From: an uncultured Prevotella sp. | GTDB lineage: Bacteria; Bacteroidota; Bacteroidia; Bacteroidales; Bacteroidaceae | Assembly: GCA_944320305.1 (NCBI GenBank) | Contig: CALUGW010000003.1 | Coordinates: forward strand, 109,372-156,848 | Length of the DNA stretch: 47,477 nucleotides | Direction: 5' to 3' | In this document: one piece after another, positions 8,773-16,872 of the stretch | Layout of the letters: every line of letters starts with the position of its first letter | How positions within the stretch are numbered: the first letter of the stretch is position 1 | Made by a program: the position numbers and the translations under genes | Notes under the pieces: model-generated | What the model was told of the DNA's origin: nothing | Seen by the model: the letters and a program-made list of their open reading frames with translations, nothing else | Database searches by the model: none

Positions 8773-9785
8773 AGAAGAAATACCAAAACGCCTTCTTCGC
8801 GTTCGGCATCGCCGTGCTCGCCGTGATGGTGTCGCAGCTCGACTTCGCCCAGGCGTGGGCCGGCCTGCGGCGCGCCGGTTACTGGTTCTTCGCGGTGGTG
8901 GCACTGTGGCTGTTCCTGTATGTCTTCAACACGGCGGCATGGTACATAATCATAGCCGGCACCGGCCGCGCGGGCAAAGACGAGCCTATGCGCAGACCCA
9001 GAGAGATAAACTTCTGGTGGCTCTACAAGATAACGGTGTCGGGCTTCGCGCTCAACTACACCACGCCCTGCGGCCTGATGGGCGGCGAGCCCTACCGCGT
9101 CATGGCGCTGGCGCCGCGCATCGGCACCGAGAGGGCGTCGGCGTCGGTCATCCTCTACGCCATGACGCACATCTTCTCCCACCTGTGGTTCTGGCTGCTG
9201 TCCTGCGGACTGTACGCGCTGACGCAGCCGGTCAACTTGCCGATGGGCGTGATGCTGGCCGCCGTGGCGTCGCTCTGCTGCGTAGCGATATGGTTCTTCA
9301 TCAAGGGATACAAGAAAGGCATCGCCGTGCGCTGCATGAGCCTGCTGCGCCGCTTCCCCGGACTGAGGCGCCGCGCGGGCGCGTTCATCGAGCGCCACCG
9401 TGAGCAACTGGACACCATCGACAGCCAGATTGCCGCCCTGCACAACCAGAACCCGCGGGCGTTCGTGTCGGCGGTGGCGCTCGAGCTGGCCTGCCGCGTG
9501 GCCTCGGCGCTCGAGATTTTCTTCGTGCTGCTGGTCATGACGCCCCACGCCGACTATCTGGAGTGCGTGCTGATGCTGGCCTTCACGTCGCTCTTCGCCA
9601 ACATGCTGTTCTTCATGCCGCTGCAGCTCGGCGGCCGCGAGGGCGGCTTCCTCATGTCGGCCAGGGGCCTCGCCCTCACGGCCAACGCCGGAATACTGGT
9701 GGCGCTGATTGTCCGCGTCCGCGAACTCGTCTGGACCGCCGTCGGCCTGCTGCTCATCAAGCTCGACAACAGGCGGAGGCAATAA
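8769..9785 (+). CDS. Lysylphosphatidylglycerol synthase TM-region family membrane protein
   Basis: A 338-residue inner-membrane protein with about eight hydrophobic segments. The sequences TTPCGLMGGEPYR and PLQLGGREGGF, with glycine-rich loops in membrane context, are typical of the integral domain shared by MprF-type flippases and AglD-like proteins (LPG_synthase_TM). No aminoacyl-transferase domain is fused, so it is the stand-alone membrane form, whose substrate is not known; lipid or lipid-linked sugar flipping is an inference. It is the last gene of the rlmN operon, starts within the pdxA stop and is followed 70 bases later by a strong terminator. Confidence 0.85.
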   Translation: MKKKYQNAFFAFGIAVLAVMVSQLDFAQAWAGLRRAGYWFFAVVALWLFLYVFNTAAWYIIIAGTGRAGKDEPMRRPREINFWWLYKITVSGFALNYTTPCGLMGGEPYRVMALAPRIGTERASASVILYAMTHIFSHLWFWLLSCGLYALTQPVNLPMGVMLAAVASLCCVAIWFFIKGYKKGIAVRCMSLLRRFPGLRRRAGAFIERHREQLDTIDSQIAALHNQNPRAFVSAVALELACRVASALEIFFVLLVMTPHADYLECVLMLAFTSLFANMLFFMPLQLGGREGGFLMSARGLALTANAGILVALIVRVRELVWTAVGLLLIKLDNRRRQ

Positions 9786-9855
9786 CGGCTCATGGAGCTT
9801 TCCCGCCGCGCGGACAGCGGCACGGCAAGCGTATCATACAAGACAGCAACAGAAT

Positions 9856-9895
9856 AAGGCAGAATTTCCGACAAGAAGTTCTGCCTTGTTTTTTT
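9856..9895 (+). terminator. Rho-independent terminator of the rlmN operon
   Basis: AAGGCAGAA at 9856-9864 pairs perfectly with TTCTGCCTT at 9879-9887. The stem is followed by G and a run of seven T. It closes the rlmN-DUF4837-pdxA-membrane protein run. Confidence 0.85.
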
Positions 9896-10182
9896 ACGCA
9901 ACCAAGAATAATTTTGGTTCATCCGAAATTTGGAGTGATGACTCTATATGCGTGAATATCAGCGAATATGGAATTTGTTTGATTCTGTATATTACTGATA
10001 GACAACATACCCCATATCCAAAAATTATAATCTATCATCACGAAAGAGGCAATAGTATTTTAACGCATAGAGACATAAAAATCAGCTAAGAAACAGATTG
10101 TTATGCCTATATCGCATGACTTATTATACAACACTCAATATCCATCACTCCAAATTTCGGAAGGACCATAACCGCTATAACT
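9896..10182. other. AT-rich gap holding a 19-bp inverted-repeat element
   Basis: GC falls abruptly after the terminator and this stretch has no credible gene. A perfect 19-base inverted repeat, TCCGAAATTTGGAGTGATG at 9922-9940 and its complement at 10143-10161, encloses 202 AT-rich bases. I found no target-site duplication outside the repeats. The interior has only short open frames. It resembles a small non-autonomous element (MITE-like) or a very long hairpin; neither can be decided from one copy. Confidence 0.6.
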
Positions 10183-10533
10183 ATGCTCAACCAAAACAAT
10201 TATTCCACGGCGCAGGCCGAAGTTATGGGCAACATCGCAAAACACTTGCCCTTGATGACACAATTCAAATCAGCCATACAAAGGGAAATAATCCCAATGT
10301 TGACAGAAACGGAAACCGATGACATAAGGCTTTGCCGACTGAACACGGGAACAATAGGCAAGCTGGCGGCACTCGGCAGGCAGCATTGGGCCGGCGCCAG
10401 GGAAAAGACACCTGCCACAATGTATTGCCTTTGCATGGCCATTGGCACAATCATCAAAGAATATGATTGGGGAATAAAGTATATCCAACAAGACGGGATG
10501 TGTGAAATATCTGCAAAAATCACATCTTTATAA
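10183..10533 (+). CDS. Hypothetical protein, 116 residues
   Basis: I do not recognise this protein. It begins MLNQNNYSTAQAEVM, is mixed alpha-helical in character, has three cysteines and no signal peptide, and contains GKLAALGRQHW and MAIGTIIKEYDW. Its start lies 21 bases after the right arm of the 19-bp inverted repeat. Base composition is AT-richer than the flanking operons, as for the other genes of this island. The next small gene follows after 52 bases in the same direction. It could be a cargo gene or a chance frame; length and helix-like pattern favour a real gene. Confidence 0.5.
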   Translation: MLNQNNYSTAQAEVMGNIAKHLPLMTQFKSAIQREIIPMLTETETDDIRLCRLNTGTIGKLAALGRQHWAGAREKTPATMYCLCMAIGTIIKEYDWGIKYIQQDGMCEISAKITSL

Positions 10534-10585
10534 TTATTCATTAGCTTAACTTCCAATTTTATAAATAACTTTAAACCGAACAATT

Positions 10586-10918
10586 ATGCCACTAATAACT
10601 CATGTTTTCAAAAGCCATCAGCGTATTCAGAATGGACGTGTGGTTGCGACGGATAACTTTCTTCCGCGCAGAGCCAACTTTGAATATGACAGTACGGGGA
10701 ATAACGTTGTCATATCAATAATTCCGACTTTATCCCCGAAGCGCGCAAGGCTTGTACGTCAAGAAGGATTTACCTTGCATTATCAAGGTGAAGATCCTAA
10801 TTACCGTTTTGTTCTGGAATGCTGGCCAGACAATGGAACTATCAAGAGGCTGTCGGTGTTTAGAGACGATACAGGCACTGAATATCGTTTTATAAGCGAC
10901 CATCAAGACAGAATGTAA
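10586..10918 (+). CDS. Hypothetical protein, 110 residues
   Basis: An unrecognised small protein beginning MPLITHVFKSHQRIQ. The pattern of alternating hydrophobic residues (NNVVISIIPTL, NYRFVLECW, IKRLSVFRD, EYRFISDH) suggests a small beta-sandwich or beta-barrel. There is no signal peptide. A TAACTTTA box lies about 20 bases before the ATG, close to the -7 consensus but imperfect, so it may have its own promoter. It belongs to the AT-rich island with the 116-residue gene before it and the TPR protease gene after it. Function unknown. Confidence 0.55.
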   Translation: MPLITHVFKSHQRIQNGRVVATDNFLPRRANFEYDSTGNNVVISIIPTLSPKRARLVRQEGFTLHYQGEDPNYRFVLECWPDNGTIKRLSVFRDDTGTEYRFISDHQDRM

Positions 10919-10970
10919 ACATCCGTCAGCTTCCTCCGACGGCGATGCCCTTTGACCATAGCAAGAGGCT

Positions 10971-11004
10971 GCCCCATCCAACTTTGCAAGAGGTTGGATG
11001 GGGC
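10971..11004 (+). terminator. Strong hairpin ahead of the TPR-retropepsin gene
   Basis: GCCCCATCCAAC at 10971-10982 pairs with GTTGGATGGGGC at 10993-11004, a perfect 12-base stem with a 10-base loop. There is no T tract after it. It ends 28 bases before the ATG at 11033, so it could be a leader attenuator, mRNA stabiliser or a T-less terminator. The octamer GCAAGAGG occurs just before the stem and again inside the loop. Confidence 0.6.
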
Positions 11005-11032
11005 TATACTGACAACTAAAAACAGCAATGAA

Positions 11033-13111
11033 ATGAAAGTAAAAGCATTATGCGCAATAGCCGCAGCAATAATGATTTCAACCGCTACGGCAGCGCAAGA
11101 CGTAAAGCGCCCAGACTCCTATAATTACACACGCGGAGTGGAAGCCGCACAGCACGGCAATGCAGAAGAGGCCATAGAGTATCTCGGCAAAGAGCTGCAA
11201 GACAACCCTGAGAACGGATACGCCTCGATTTGGATGGCTGTCGTATATAACAATCAAGAAGAATACGGCAAGGCCTTGTCATTGGCCAACAATGCGGTGG
11301 AGAACATTCCTAAAAAGGACAAGGAATATGTAGAGTATGCCTTTATAGCGAGGGGCAACTTATATGAGAGCCTTGGAAAAACAGATGAAGCACTGGCCGA
11401 CTATACGTCGGCAATAAAAGCCAACCCGGAAAGCGCCGATGCATACGGACAGCGCGGCAATTTGTATCGCAACATGGGCAAGTTAGACCTTGCCGAAGCC
11501 GACTATCGAAAAATGACAGAGATAGACCCGGGCAACGTCAATGGATATGTGTGGCTTGGCTTTACGGCTGAACTCGACGGGAGAAACACAGATGCCATAA
11601 ACAGCTACGACTATGCAATAAAACTTGACCCAAACCTTTCTTTTGCCCATTCTGCACGGGCCAATACATACATCGCCCTCGGAGAATACGAAAAGGCTTC
11701 CGACGACATCGTGACTGCGCTTGCAATAGATGGAGACGACACAGCATTTTTTCTCATGCAGGTTGTGGGCGACTCGTCTATGGTAACCATGGCCACAAAG
11801 CTGAAACTCAAGGCGGCGGCAGAGCCAAACAACGATTACTGGCCGTATTGCCTCGGGGTTGTATATGAGCGCAGCCGTATGTACGCCGAAGCAATTGCAA
11901 ACTATCAAATTTGCATGGACAGAAATCCTGCCCCAATTACTGCCTATCGCCTTGCCGTGTGCAACAATGAACTTTGCAGATACGCCGAAGCCTTGAAGCA
12001 CATAGACCGCGCGATGGAACTCGACTCAACGGATGGAAGATTCATCCTTGAAAAGGCAGACATACTGTATAACAGCGGCGATGCAGCGCAAGCCATAGAC
12101 GCAGCCGGCGAATACATTGCCGCAAACCCGGAAGAAAGCTCCGGGTATTATACTCGTGGATTCTACAAGAAATATTCGCGTGATGTAGACGGAGCTATAA
12201 GCGATTTCACTACGGCCGTTATCCTTTCACCCGATGATGAAACAAACTACATACAGCGGGGAACGATGTACGAGCAAAAGGGCGACACTGCGGCTGCGAG
12301 GGCCGACTATAGGAAAGCCGTATTCCTTGACAGCAAAGCCGCCCACGACAGCACATACAGCCAAAGCAGGACAATCTACCGCGCATATTTGGGGCTTGGC
12401 ATGGCGGACAAGGCCGCAGAGCTTGTTGACAGTATGCTTGCCGCCACTCCTGACGACTACAACATTTTATACAACGCCGCCTGCCTTTACGCACAGACAG
12501 GCGAGACGCGCAAAGCTCTGGAATACCTGCGCAAGGCACTTGAAAAGGGCTTCCGGAGGCTCACGCTCATCAACTACGACTACAGCCTTGACGCCATACG
12601 CAAGTTGCCGGAGTTCCTGCAGCTGACAAGCGAATACAAGGCGAAGCTTGGCGATAGTGTCAAGCCGACGGTGGAAGAAACGTCCACGGGAAAAAGCCCA
12701 GCAAGAGAAATCACTGTGGAGATACCATTCACAAAAGAGCCGGGCAGCAGCCTATGCATGGTGAAATGCCATATCAACGGTCTGCCGCTGCATTTTGTCT
12801 TTGACACAGGAGCCAGCAGCGTGTCGCTCTCGCAAGTGGAGGCGTCGTTTATGGTGAAGAACGGATATTTGAGCAAGAAAGACGTTATAGGCAACCAATA
12901 CTTTCTTGATGCCGCAGGCAACGTGAACGAAGGCACTGAGATTAATCTGCGCAAGGTGGACTTCGGCGGACTTACCCTAAGCAACGTCAGGGCGTCGGTG
13001 GTGAGCAACCAGAAAGCGCCGCTGCTCCTTGGGCAATCCGTCCTAAACCGCCTCGGAAAAATTGAAATAGACAACGGGGCGCAACTGATGAGAGTAACTT
13101 ATGAAAAGTGA
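11033..13111 (+). CDS. Secreted TPR protein with C-terminal retropepsin-like aspartic protease domain
   Basis: A 692-residue protein. I start it at the ATG giving MKVKALCAIAAAIMISTATA, a clear signal peptide; an earlier in-frame start would bury it and cross the upstream hairpin. Residues about 30-540 are tandem tetratricopeptide repeats (for example NLYESLGKTDEALADYTSAI and its neighbours). Residues about 565-690 form one retropepsin-type domain: CHINGLPLHFVFDTGASSVS places the catalytic aspartate at D591, and LLLGQSVLNRLGKIEIDNG is the second conserved part. This resembles the bacterial clan AA protease group that works as a homodimer. Location is probably periplasmic. The gene lies in the AT-rich island. 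Substrate is unknown; TPRs suggest a scaffold that presents partners for cleavage. Confidence 0.8.
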   Translation: MKVKALCAIAAAIMISTATAAQDVKRPDSYNYTRGVEAAQHGNAEEAIEYLGKELQDNPENGYASIWMAVVYNNQEEYGKALSLANNAVENIPKKDKEYVEYAFIARGNLYESLGKTDEALADYTSAIKANPESADAYGQRGNLYRNMGKLDLAEADYRKMTEIDPGNVNGYVWLGFTAELDGRNTDAINSYDYAIKLDPNLSFAHSARANTYIALGEYEKASDDIVTALAIDGDDTAFFLMQVVGDSSMVTMATKLKLKAAAEPNNDYWPYCLGVVYERSRMYAEAIANYQICMDRNPAPITAYRLAVCNNELCRYAEALKHIDRAMELDSTDGRFILEKADILYNSGDAAQAIDAAGEYIAANPEESSGYYTRGFYKKYSRDVDGAISDFTTAVILSPDDETNYIQRGTMYEQKGDTAAARADYRKAVFLDSKAAHDSTYSQSRTIYRAYLGLGMADKAAELVDSMLAATPDDYNILYNAACLYAQTGETRKALEYLRKALEKGFRRLTLINYDYSLDAIRKLPEFLQLTSEYKAKLGDSVKPTVEETSTGKSPAREITVEIPFTKEPGSSLCMVKCHINGLPLHFVFDTGASSVSLSQVEASFMVKNGYLSKKDVIGNQYFLDAAGNVNEGTEINLRKVDFGGLTLSNVRASVVSNQKAPLLLGQSVLNRLGKIEIDNGAQLMRVTYEK

Positions 13112-13195
13112 GTGCATCTTTTAGAAGCATAAAATGTCAAAGAACAGCAAAGCTAAGGAAATAGCATATAACATGGAATCGCACTGATTTGCTTC
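13112..13195. other. Short gap between the TPR protein gene and the FtsI remnant
   Basis: AT-rich sequence with no gene, promoter box or hairpin that I can support. It probably still belongs to the acquired island. Confidence 0.5.
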
Positions 13196-13496
13196 TTGTT
13201 TATCGTTGCCGCCTACATAGCAGGCAGGGTGGGTTTTGGCGTTGCAAACGACAAGGACGGAACATCTGGCCATGGCACAGCGAACGACGCAGTTGATACA
13301 AAAACACGACGCCTATCTGTCAGTGCAAGACTGCGACTCCTATCTGGCAGAGTTTTGCGGATATTTTCCTTACAGCAAGCCGCGATATTCCATGATTGTA
13401 GCTATTCATAAAATTGAACCGCCCGCGAGCGGCGGCGCGATGGAGGGCAGCGTGTTCAAGGCAATCGCGGAATATATCACCGCTTCAAACCGATGA
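13196..13496 (+). pseudogene. Decayed C-terminal fragment of FtsI (penicillin-binding transpeptidase)
   Basis: The frame ending at 13496 encodes YLAEFCGYFPYSKPRYSMI, VAIHKIEPPASGGAMEG and SVFKAIAEYI, which is the end of the transpeptidase domain of Bacteroidota FtsI/PBP3 (family pattern: FCGYFP, NPRYS, PPASGG-AGSVF-IAEY). Upstream the match moves to another frame, where TSGHGTAND stands in the place of the AGKTGTA active-site motif with its lysine lost. So there is at least one frameshift, and everything before that motif is missing. About 100 residues of a protein of some 650-750 survive. It lies just downstream of the TPR gene at the edge of the AT-rich island, and is probably a relic of a duplicated or transferred ftsI. 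Confidence 0.7.
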
Positions 13497-13498
13497 GT

Positions 13499-13529
13499 CG
13501 CTGAAAAAAGTCATTGCCGGTTTTCAGCG
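13499..13529. repeat. Hairpin after the FtsI remnant
   Basis: CGCTGAAAA at 13499-13507 pairs perfectly with TTTTCAGCG at 13521-13529. It could terminate the TPR gene transcript, although the T-rich part lies inside the stem. Confidence 0.5.
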
Positions 13530-13580
13530 GACATCAACAAGCAGCCGTTCAAAAGTAATACCGAACAAGGACAAAGGCCA

Positions 13581-13622
13581 CCGCCCGCTGTCAGCCAGGG
13601 TGCTCCGGCTGTCAGCGGGCGG
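13581..13622. terminator. GC-rich hairpin between convergent units, downstream of asnA
   Basis: CCGCCCGCTG-T-CAGCC at 13581-13596 pairs with GGCTG-T-CAGCGGGCGG at 13607-13622, a 15-base stem with a single T-T mismatch. There is no T tract on either strand. It lies between asnA (leftwards) and the island transcription unit (rightwards), so a bidirectional stop or 3' stabiliser is likely. Confidence 0.6.
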
Positions 13623-13682
13623 CGTACTTTGCCTTTATGGTCTTCCCCCCTGAAACGTATTGAGTCCGCCGCGCCCCGGCCG

Positions 13683-14720
13683 TCATATCAGCGGCATTCC
13701 GTGGGCGGCGCACTCGCGGCGCATGGCGTCGGGCCAGATGCTGGCCTGGATCTCGCCGATGTGGGCCTTGTGGAGCATCAGCATGCAGAGGCGGCTCTGG
13801 CCGATGCCCCCGCCGATGCTCAGCGGCAGCTCGCCGGAGAGCAGCTTGCGGTGGAAATAGAGGTTGCGGCGGTCTTCCTGGCCGGCAAGGGCCAGCTGGC
13901 GGAGCAGTGCCTCGGCGTCGACGCGGATGCCCATGGACGACAGCTCGACCGGGCGGCCGAGCACGGGATACCAGATCAGTATGTCGCCGTTGAGTCCGCG
14001 GCGGCCGTCCTCGGCCACGGTGGACCAGTCGTCGTAGTCGGGGGCGCGGCCGTCGTGGGGCCGGCCGTCGGCCAGTTTGCCGCCGATGCCGATAACAAAC
14101 ACGGCGCCGTGCTCGCGGCAAATGGCGTCCTCGCGCTCCCTGGGCGACTTGTCGGGGAACATCCGCAGCAGCTCCTCGCTGTGGATGAACGTTATCTTCT
14201 CCGGCAGGAAAGGCTTGAGCTGCGGGTAGGTCTCGCAGGCCAGATACTCGGTGCGCCTCACTGCGGCGTAGATTCGCTCCACGACGCTCCTCAGGTGGGC
14301 CGCGGTGCGCTGTCCGGCGGTGATGACCGCCTCCCAGTCCCACTGGTCGACGTAGAGCGAGTGCAGGTTGTCAAGCTCCTCGTCGGCCCTGATGGCGTTC
14401 ATGTCGGTGTATATGCCGTAGCCCGGCTCTATGCCGTACTCGGCCAGCGAGAGCCTCTTCCACTTGGCGAGCGAGTGCACCACCTCGGCCACGGCGTCGC
14501 CCATGTCGCGGATGGGAAACGTCACGGCGCGCTCCACCCCGTTGAGGTCGTCGTTGATGCCCAGCCCGCGCAGCACGAAGAGAGGCGCCGTCACCCTCCT
14601 GAGGCGCAGCTCCGTGGAGAGGTTCTGCTGGAAGAACTCCTTTATCAGCTTTATGCCCTGCTCCGTCTGCCTTGTGTCGAGCAGCGGCTTGTAGCCTGCC
14701 GGCTTTATCAGTTTGCCCAT
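13683..14720 (-). CDS. asnA: Aspartate-ammonia ligase (asparagine synthetase A)
   Basis: It makes asparagine from aspartate, ammonia and ATP in the cytoplasm, and is related to class II aminoacyl-tRNA synthetases. The 345-residue protein begins MGKLIKPAGYKPLLDTRQTE. It contains FFQQNLSTELRLRRVTAP, SLAKWKRLSL, DMNAIRADEELDNLHSLYVD, QWDWE and a glycine-rich GGGIGQSRLCML motif 3, all typical of AsnA. I chose the ATG at 14720, the family's normal start; 18 further in-frame residues upstream look like untranslated leader. A TAACTTTG promoter box lies 89 bases upstream. It is a single-gene unit, divergent from the PafA-like phosphatase. Confidence 0.95.
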   Translation of the reverse strand: MGKLIKPAGYKPLLDTRQTEQGIKLIKEFFQQNLSTELRLRRVTAPLFVLRGLGINDDLNGVERAVTFPIRDMGDAVAEVVHSLAKWKRLSLAEYGIEPGYGIYTDMNAIRADEELDNLHSLYVDQWDWEAVITAGQRTAAHLRSVVERIYAAVRRTEYLACETYPQLKPFLPEKITFIHSEELLRMFPDKSPREREDAICREHGAVFVIGIGGKLADGRPHDGRAPDYDDWSTVAEDGRRGLNGDILIWYPVLGRPVELSSMGIRVDAEALLRQLALAGQEDRRNLYFHRKLLSGELPLSIGGGIGQSRLCMLMLHKAHIGEIQASIWPDAMRRECAAHGMPLI

Positions 14721-14808
14721 ATCTTTATCGGTTTTGTTGTTTTTTATATGCTTCAGAACACTCCGAATCGCCATCGGCCCATCCGGGGCGCGTCGCGCAT
14801 TCGGTTTG

Positions 14809-14816
14809 CAAAGTTA
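14809..14816 (-). promoter_or_regulatory. -7 box of asnA
   Basis: Minus strand TAACTTTG followed by C, matching TAnnTTTG. A TTTTG lies about 20 bases upstream in the AT-rich stretch. The asnA leader would be about 80 bases. Confidence 0.7.
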
Positions 14817-15009
14817 CGCTTTTTGTTTTAAACAAGACACAAAACCACAAATAAATTTCACACAAAGAAAGCATTTTATCTGATTATATGTCACAATGAC
14901 AATCACAAAAAGCCGGAAACGGCCTGCAATGGCAGCCGCCAACCCATGCGCCGGGCGCACTGTAACAGCATTGCAACGCGGCGGAAACGGTTATTCAACA
15001 CCGGTTTCA

Positions 15010-15017
15010 TATCTTTG
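15010..15017 (+). promoter_or_regulatory. -7 box of the PafA-like phosphatase gene
   Basis: TATCTTTG followed by C, 25 bases before the ATG at 15043. The -33 element is weak. Confidence 0.7.
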
Positions 15018-15042
15018 CGGCGCAAACATTTAATTCCGTTTT

Positions 15043-16530
15043 ATGAAAAGATTATTCTCGATTGTTTACGTAATGTTCGGCCTGATGGCGACAGTCTGCG
15101 GCCAGAGTCAGCAACAAGGCGCCGCGAGCCCCAGGCTCGTGGTGGGCGTCATTGTGGACCAGATGCGCTGGGACTACCTCAACTACTACGACTACGCCTT
15201 CGGCGACGGCGGCTTCCGGCGCCTCCTCTCCGGCGGCTTCAGCTGCGACAACACGCTGATAAACTACGTCCCGACGGTGACGGCCTGCGGCCACTCGTGC
15301 GTCTACACCGGCTCCGTGCCCGCCATAACGGGCATTGCGGGCAACAACTTCTATAAAGACGGCCGCAGGGTGTACTGCGCCGACGACTCCACGGTGCGGA
15401 CCGTTGGCAGCCCAACCCGGGCCGGGCTGATGTCGCCGCGCAACCTGCGCGTCACGACAATGTGCGACGCGGTGAAGCTGGCGCAGGACTTCAAGTCGAA
15501 GACCGTCGGGGTGTCGCTCAAGGACCGCGGGGCCATCATGCCGGCGGGCCACACCGCCGACGCCGCCTACTGGTTTGACAACGAGGCCGGGGTGTTCGTC
15601 ACAAGCACATATTATATGAAAGAGCTTCCCGGATGGGCCAAGGAGTTCAACCGGGCCAACCGTCAGGACAAGGACATCCGCTACACGCCCGAGGGCAACC
15701 GCCTCGTGGCCGACATGGCCATAGCCGCGCTCAACGGCGAGCGGCTGGGCCGGGGCGAGACAACAGACTTCCTCGCCGTGAGCTTCTCCTCGACCGACTA
15801 CATCGGCCACCGCTACGGAACGCGCGCCCCGCAGACCGAGGAGGCCTACAGGAGGCTTGACGGCGAGATTGCCCGGCTGCTCGACGCGCTCGACGGCGCG
15901 GTGGGCAAGACGGGCTATCTGCTCTTCCTCACCGCCGACCACGCCGCCGCCCACAACGCCGCGCTGATGCGGCGGCACGGCATTCCTGCCGGCGAATGGG
16001 TCGAGTCCGAAGCTCTAAGCGGCATGAACGAGTATCTCAAGAAGCTCTACTCCACACAGAAGCCGCTTGTGAAGGACTTAATCGAATACAGGGTCTACCT
16101 TGACCACGAGGCCATAGCCGACGCCGGCCACGCCGTGAGCGAGGTGGCCGACGCGCTGGCGGCCCGCATCGCCGAAGACGACCGCGTGGCCTACGCCGTG
16201 CCTTACGCCAGAATACAGTCGGCCCCGATGCCGCAGGCCATCCGCGAGCGCGTCATCAACGGCTACAACCCCAAGCGCAGCGGCGACATACAGATTGTGC
16301 TGCAGCCCGGCTTCTACGGCTTCGAGTCCGACTCATACCACGAGGGCACGTCGCACGGGGCGTGGTGCCCCTACGACGCCCACATCCCGCTGGTGTTCTA
16401 CGGATGGCACGTGGGCAGCGGACGGACGGCCCGCGAGGTCCACGTCACCGACATCGCGGCCACCGTCTGCTCGCTGCTGGGCGTGCAGGCGCCCGACGGC
16501 TGCGTCGGCACCCCCATAGAGCTGCGCTGA
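15043..16530 (+). CDS. PafA-like alkaline phosphatase / phosphodiesterase-superfamily enzyme
   Basis: A 495-residue exported enzyme of the alkaline phosphatase superfamily. MKRLFSIVYVMFGLMATVCG is a signal peptide. VVGVIVDQMRWDYL supplies the first metal-binding aspartate and YVPTVTACGH the catalytic threonine (T78; T79 in the well-studied Bacteroidota enzyme PafA). SSTDYIGHRYG and LTADHAA supply the second metal site, and GTSHGAWCPYDAHIPLV supplies a further metal histidine. This fits the phosphate-irrepressible, threonine-nucleophile group that cleaves phosphomonoesters in the periplasm. Length is slightly below the usual 520-550. It is a single-gene unit with its own promoter, closed by a GC-rich hairpin. 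A phosphodiesterase specificity cannot be excluded. Confidence 0.85.
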   Translation: MKRLFSIVYVMFGLMATVCGQSQQQGAASPRLVVGVIVDQMRWDYLNYYDYAFGDGGFRRLLSGGFSCDNTLINYVPTVTACGHSCVYTGSVPAITGIAGNNFYKDGRRVYCADDSTVRTVGSPTRAGLMSPRNLRVTTMCDAVKLAQDFKSKTVGVSLKDRGAIMPAGHTADAAYWFDNEAGVFVTSTYYMKELPGWAKEFNRANRQDKDIRYTPEGNRLVADMAIAALNGERLGRGETTDFLAVSFSSTDYIGHRYGTRAPQTEEAYRRLDGEIARLLDALDGAVGKTGYLLFLTADHAAAHNAALMRRHGIPAGEWVESEALSGMNEYLKKLYSTQKPLVKDLIEYRVYLDHEAIADAGHAVSEVADALAARIAEDDRVAYAVPYARIQSAPMPQAIRERVINGYNPKRSGDIQIVLQPGFYGFESDSYHEGTSHGAWCPYDAHIPLVFYGWHVGSGRTAREVHVTDIAATVCSLLGVQAPDGCVGTPIELR

Positions 16531-16573
16531 CACCGCGCGGCACATACAGAACAAGCAAGAGCGCATCCGCACA

Positions 16574-16621
16574 GACAGGCGGGCGCGGCGCCTCCGATGC
16601 GAGGCACCGCGCCCGCCTGTC
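16574..16621 (+). terminator. Terminator-like hairpin after the phosphatase gene
   Basis: GACAGGCGGGCGCGG at 16574-16588 pairs with CCGCGCCCGCCTGTC at 16607-16621. After one C-A mismatch the stem continues with GCCTC and GAGGC, loop CGATGC. It is very stable but followed only by GCTTTC, so it is a T-poor terminator or stabiliser. Confidence 0.65.
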
Positions 16622-16689
16622 GCTTTCGGCACATACGCAAGTCCGGGATAAGCAAGCATTGGGATTAAGCAGTGGTAGTTCTCATGCAG

Positions 16690-16750
16690 AGACGCAAAAT
16701 TTTGCGTCTAACGTTGTCATTTCCCCTCCGAGACGCAAAATTTTGCGTCT
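16690..16750. repeat. Twin 20-base palindromes AGACGCAAAATTTTGCGTCT
   Basis: The self-complementary 20-mer AGACGCAAAATTTTGCGTCT occurs at 16690-16709 and again, unchanged, at 16731-16750, 21 bases apart. The flanks extend the symmetry: TGCAG precedes the first and CTGCA follows the second, so the pair forms one larger inverted repeat. It lies 50 bases upstream of the pectinase promoter. It may be a dispersed intergenic repeat, a bidirectional terminator or a protein-binding site. Confidence 0.8.
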
Positions 16751-16800
16751 CTGCACGTGACCGGCAGCAGGCCGGAGACTTACATTATAAAAATATTTCG

Positions 16801-16808
16801 TACCTTTG
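16801..16808 (+). promoter_or_regulatory. -7 box of the pectinase gene
   Basis: TACCTTTG followed by C, with an AT-rich upstream flank. It lies 65 bases before the ATG at 16873. Confidence 0.7.
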
Positions 16809-16872
16809 CAAAGCACAAGCCGCATCCGGCAACGACTAAAAAACCAAGACCAAACCATTATCAAAACAGTTT

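Larger units (their letters stand above)
14721..15042. other. Divergent promoter region asnA / phosphatase
   Basis: No gene. It holds two divergent -7 boxes: TAACTTTG on the minus strand at 14809-14816 for asnA and TATCTTTG on the plus strand at 15010-15017 for the phosphatase. The part between is AT-rich near asnA. No clear operator palindrome was seen. Confidence 0.6.
16531..16872. other. Intergenic region with hairpin, twin palindromes and promoter
   Basis: No gene. In order it holds the hairpin at 16574-16621, a pair of identical 20-base palindromes at 16690-16709 and 16731-16750, and the promoter box at 16801-16808 for the pectinase gene. Confidence 0.7.
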
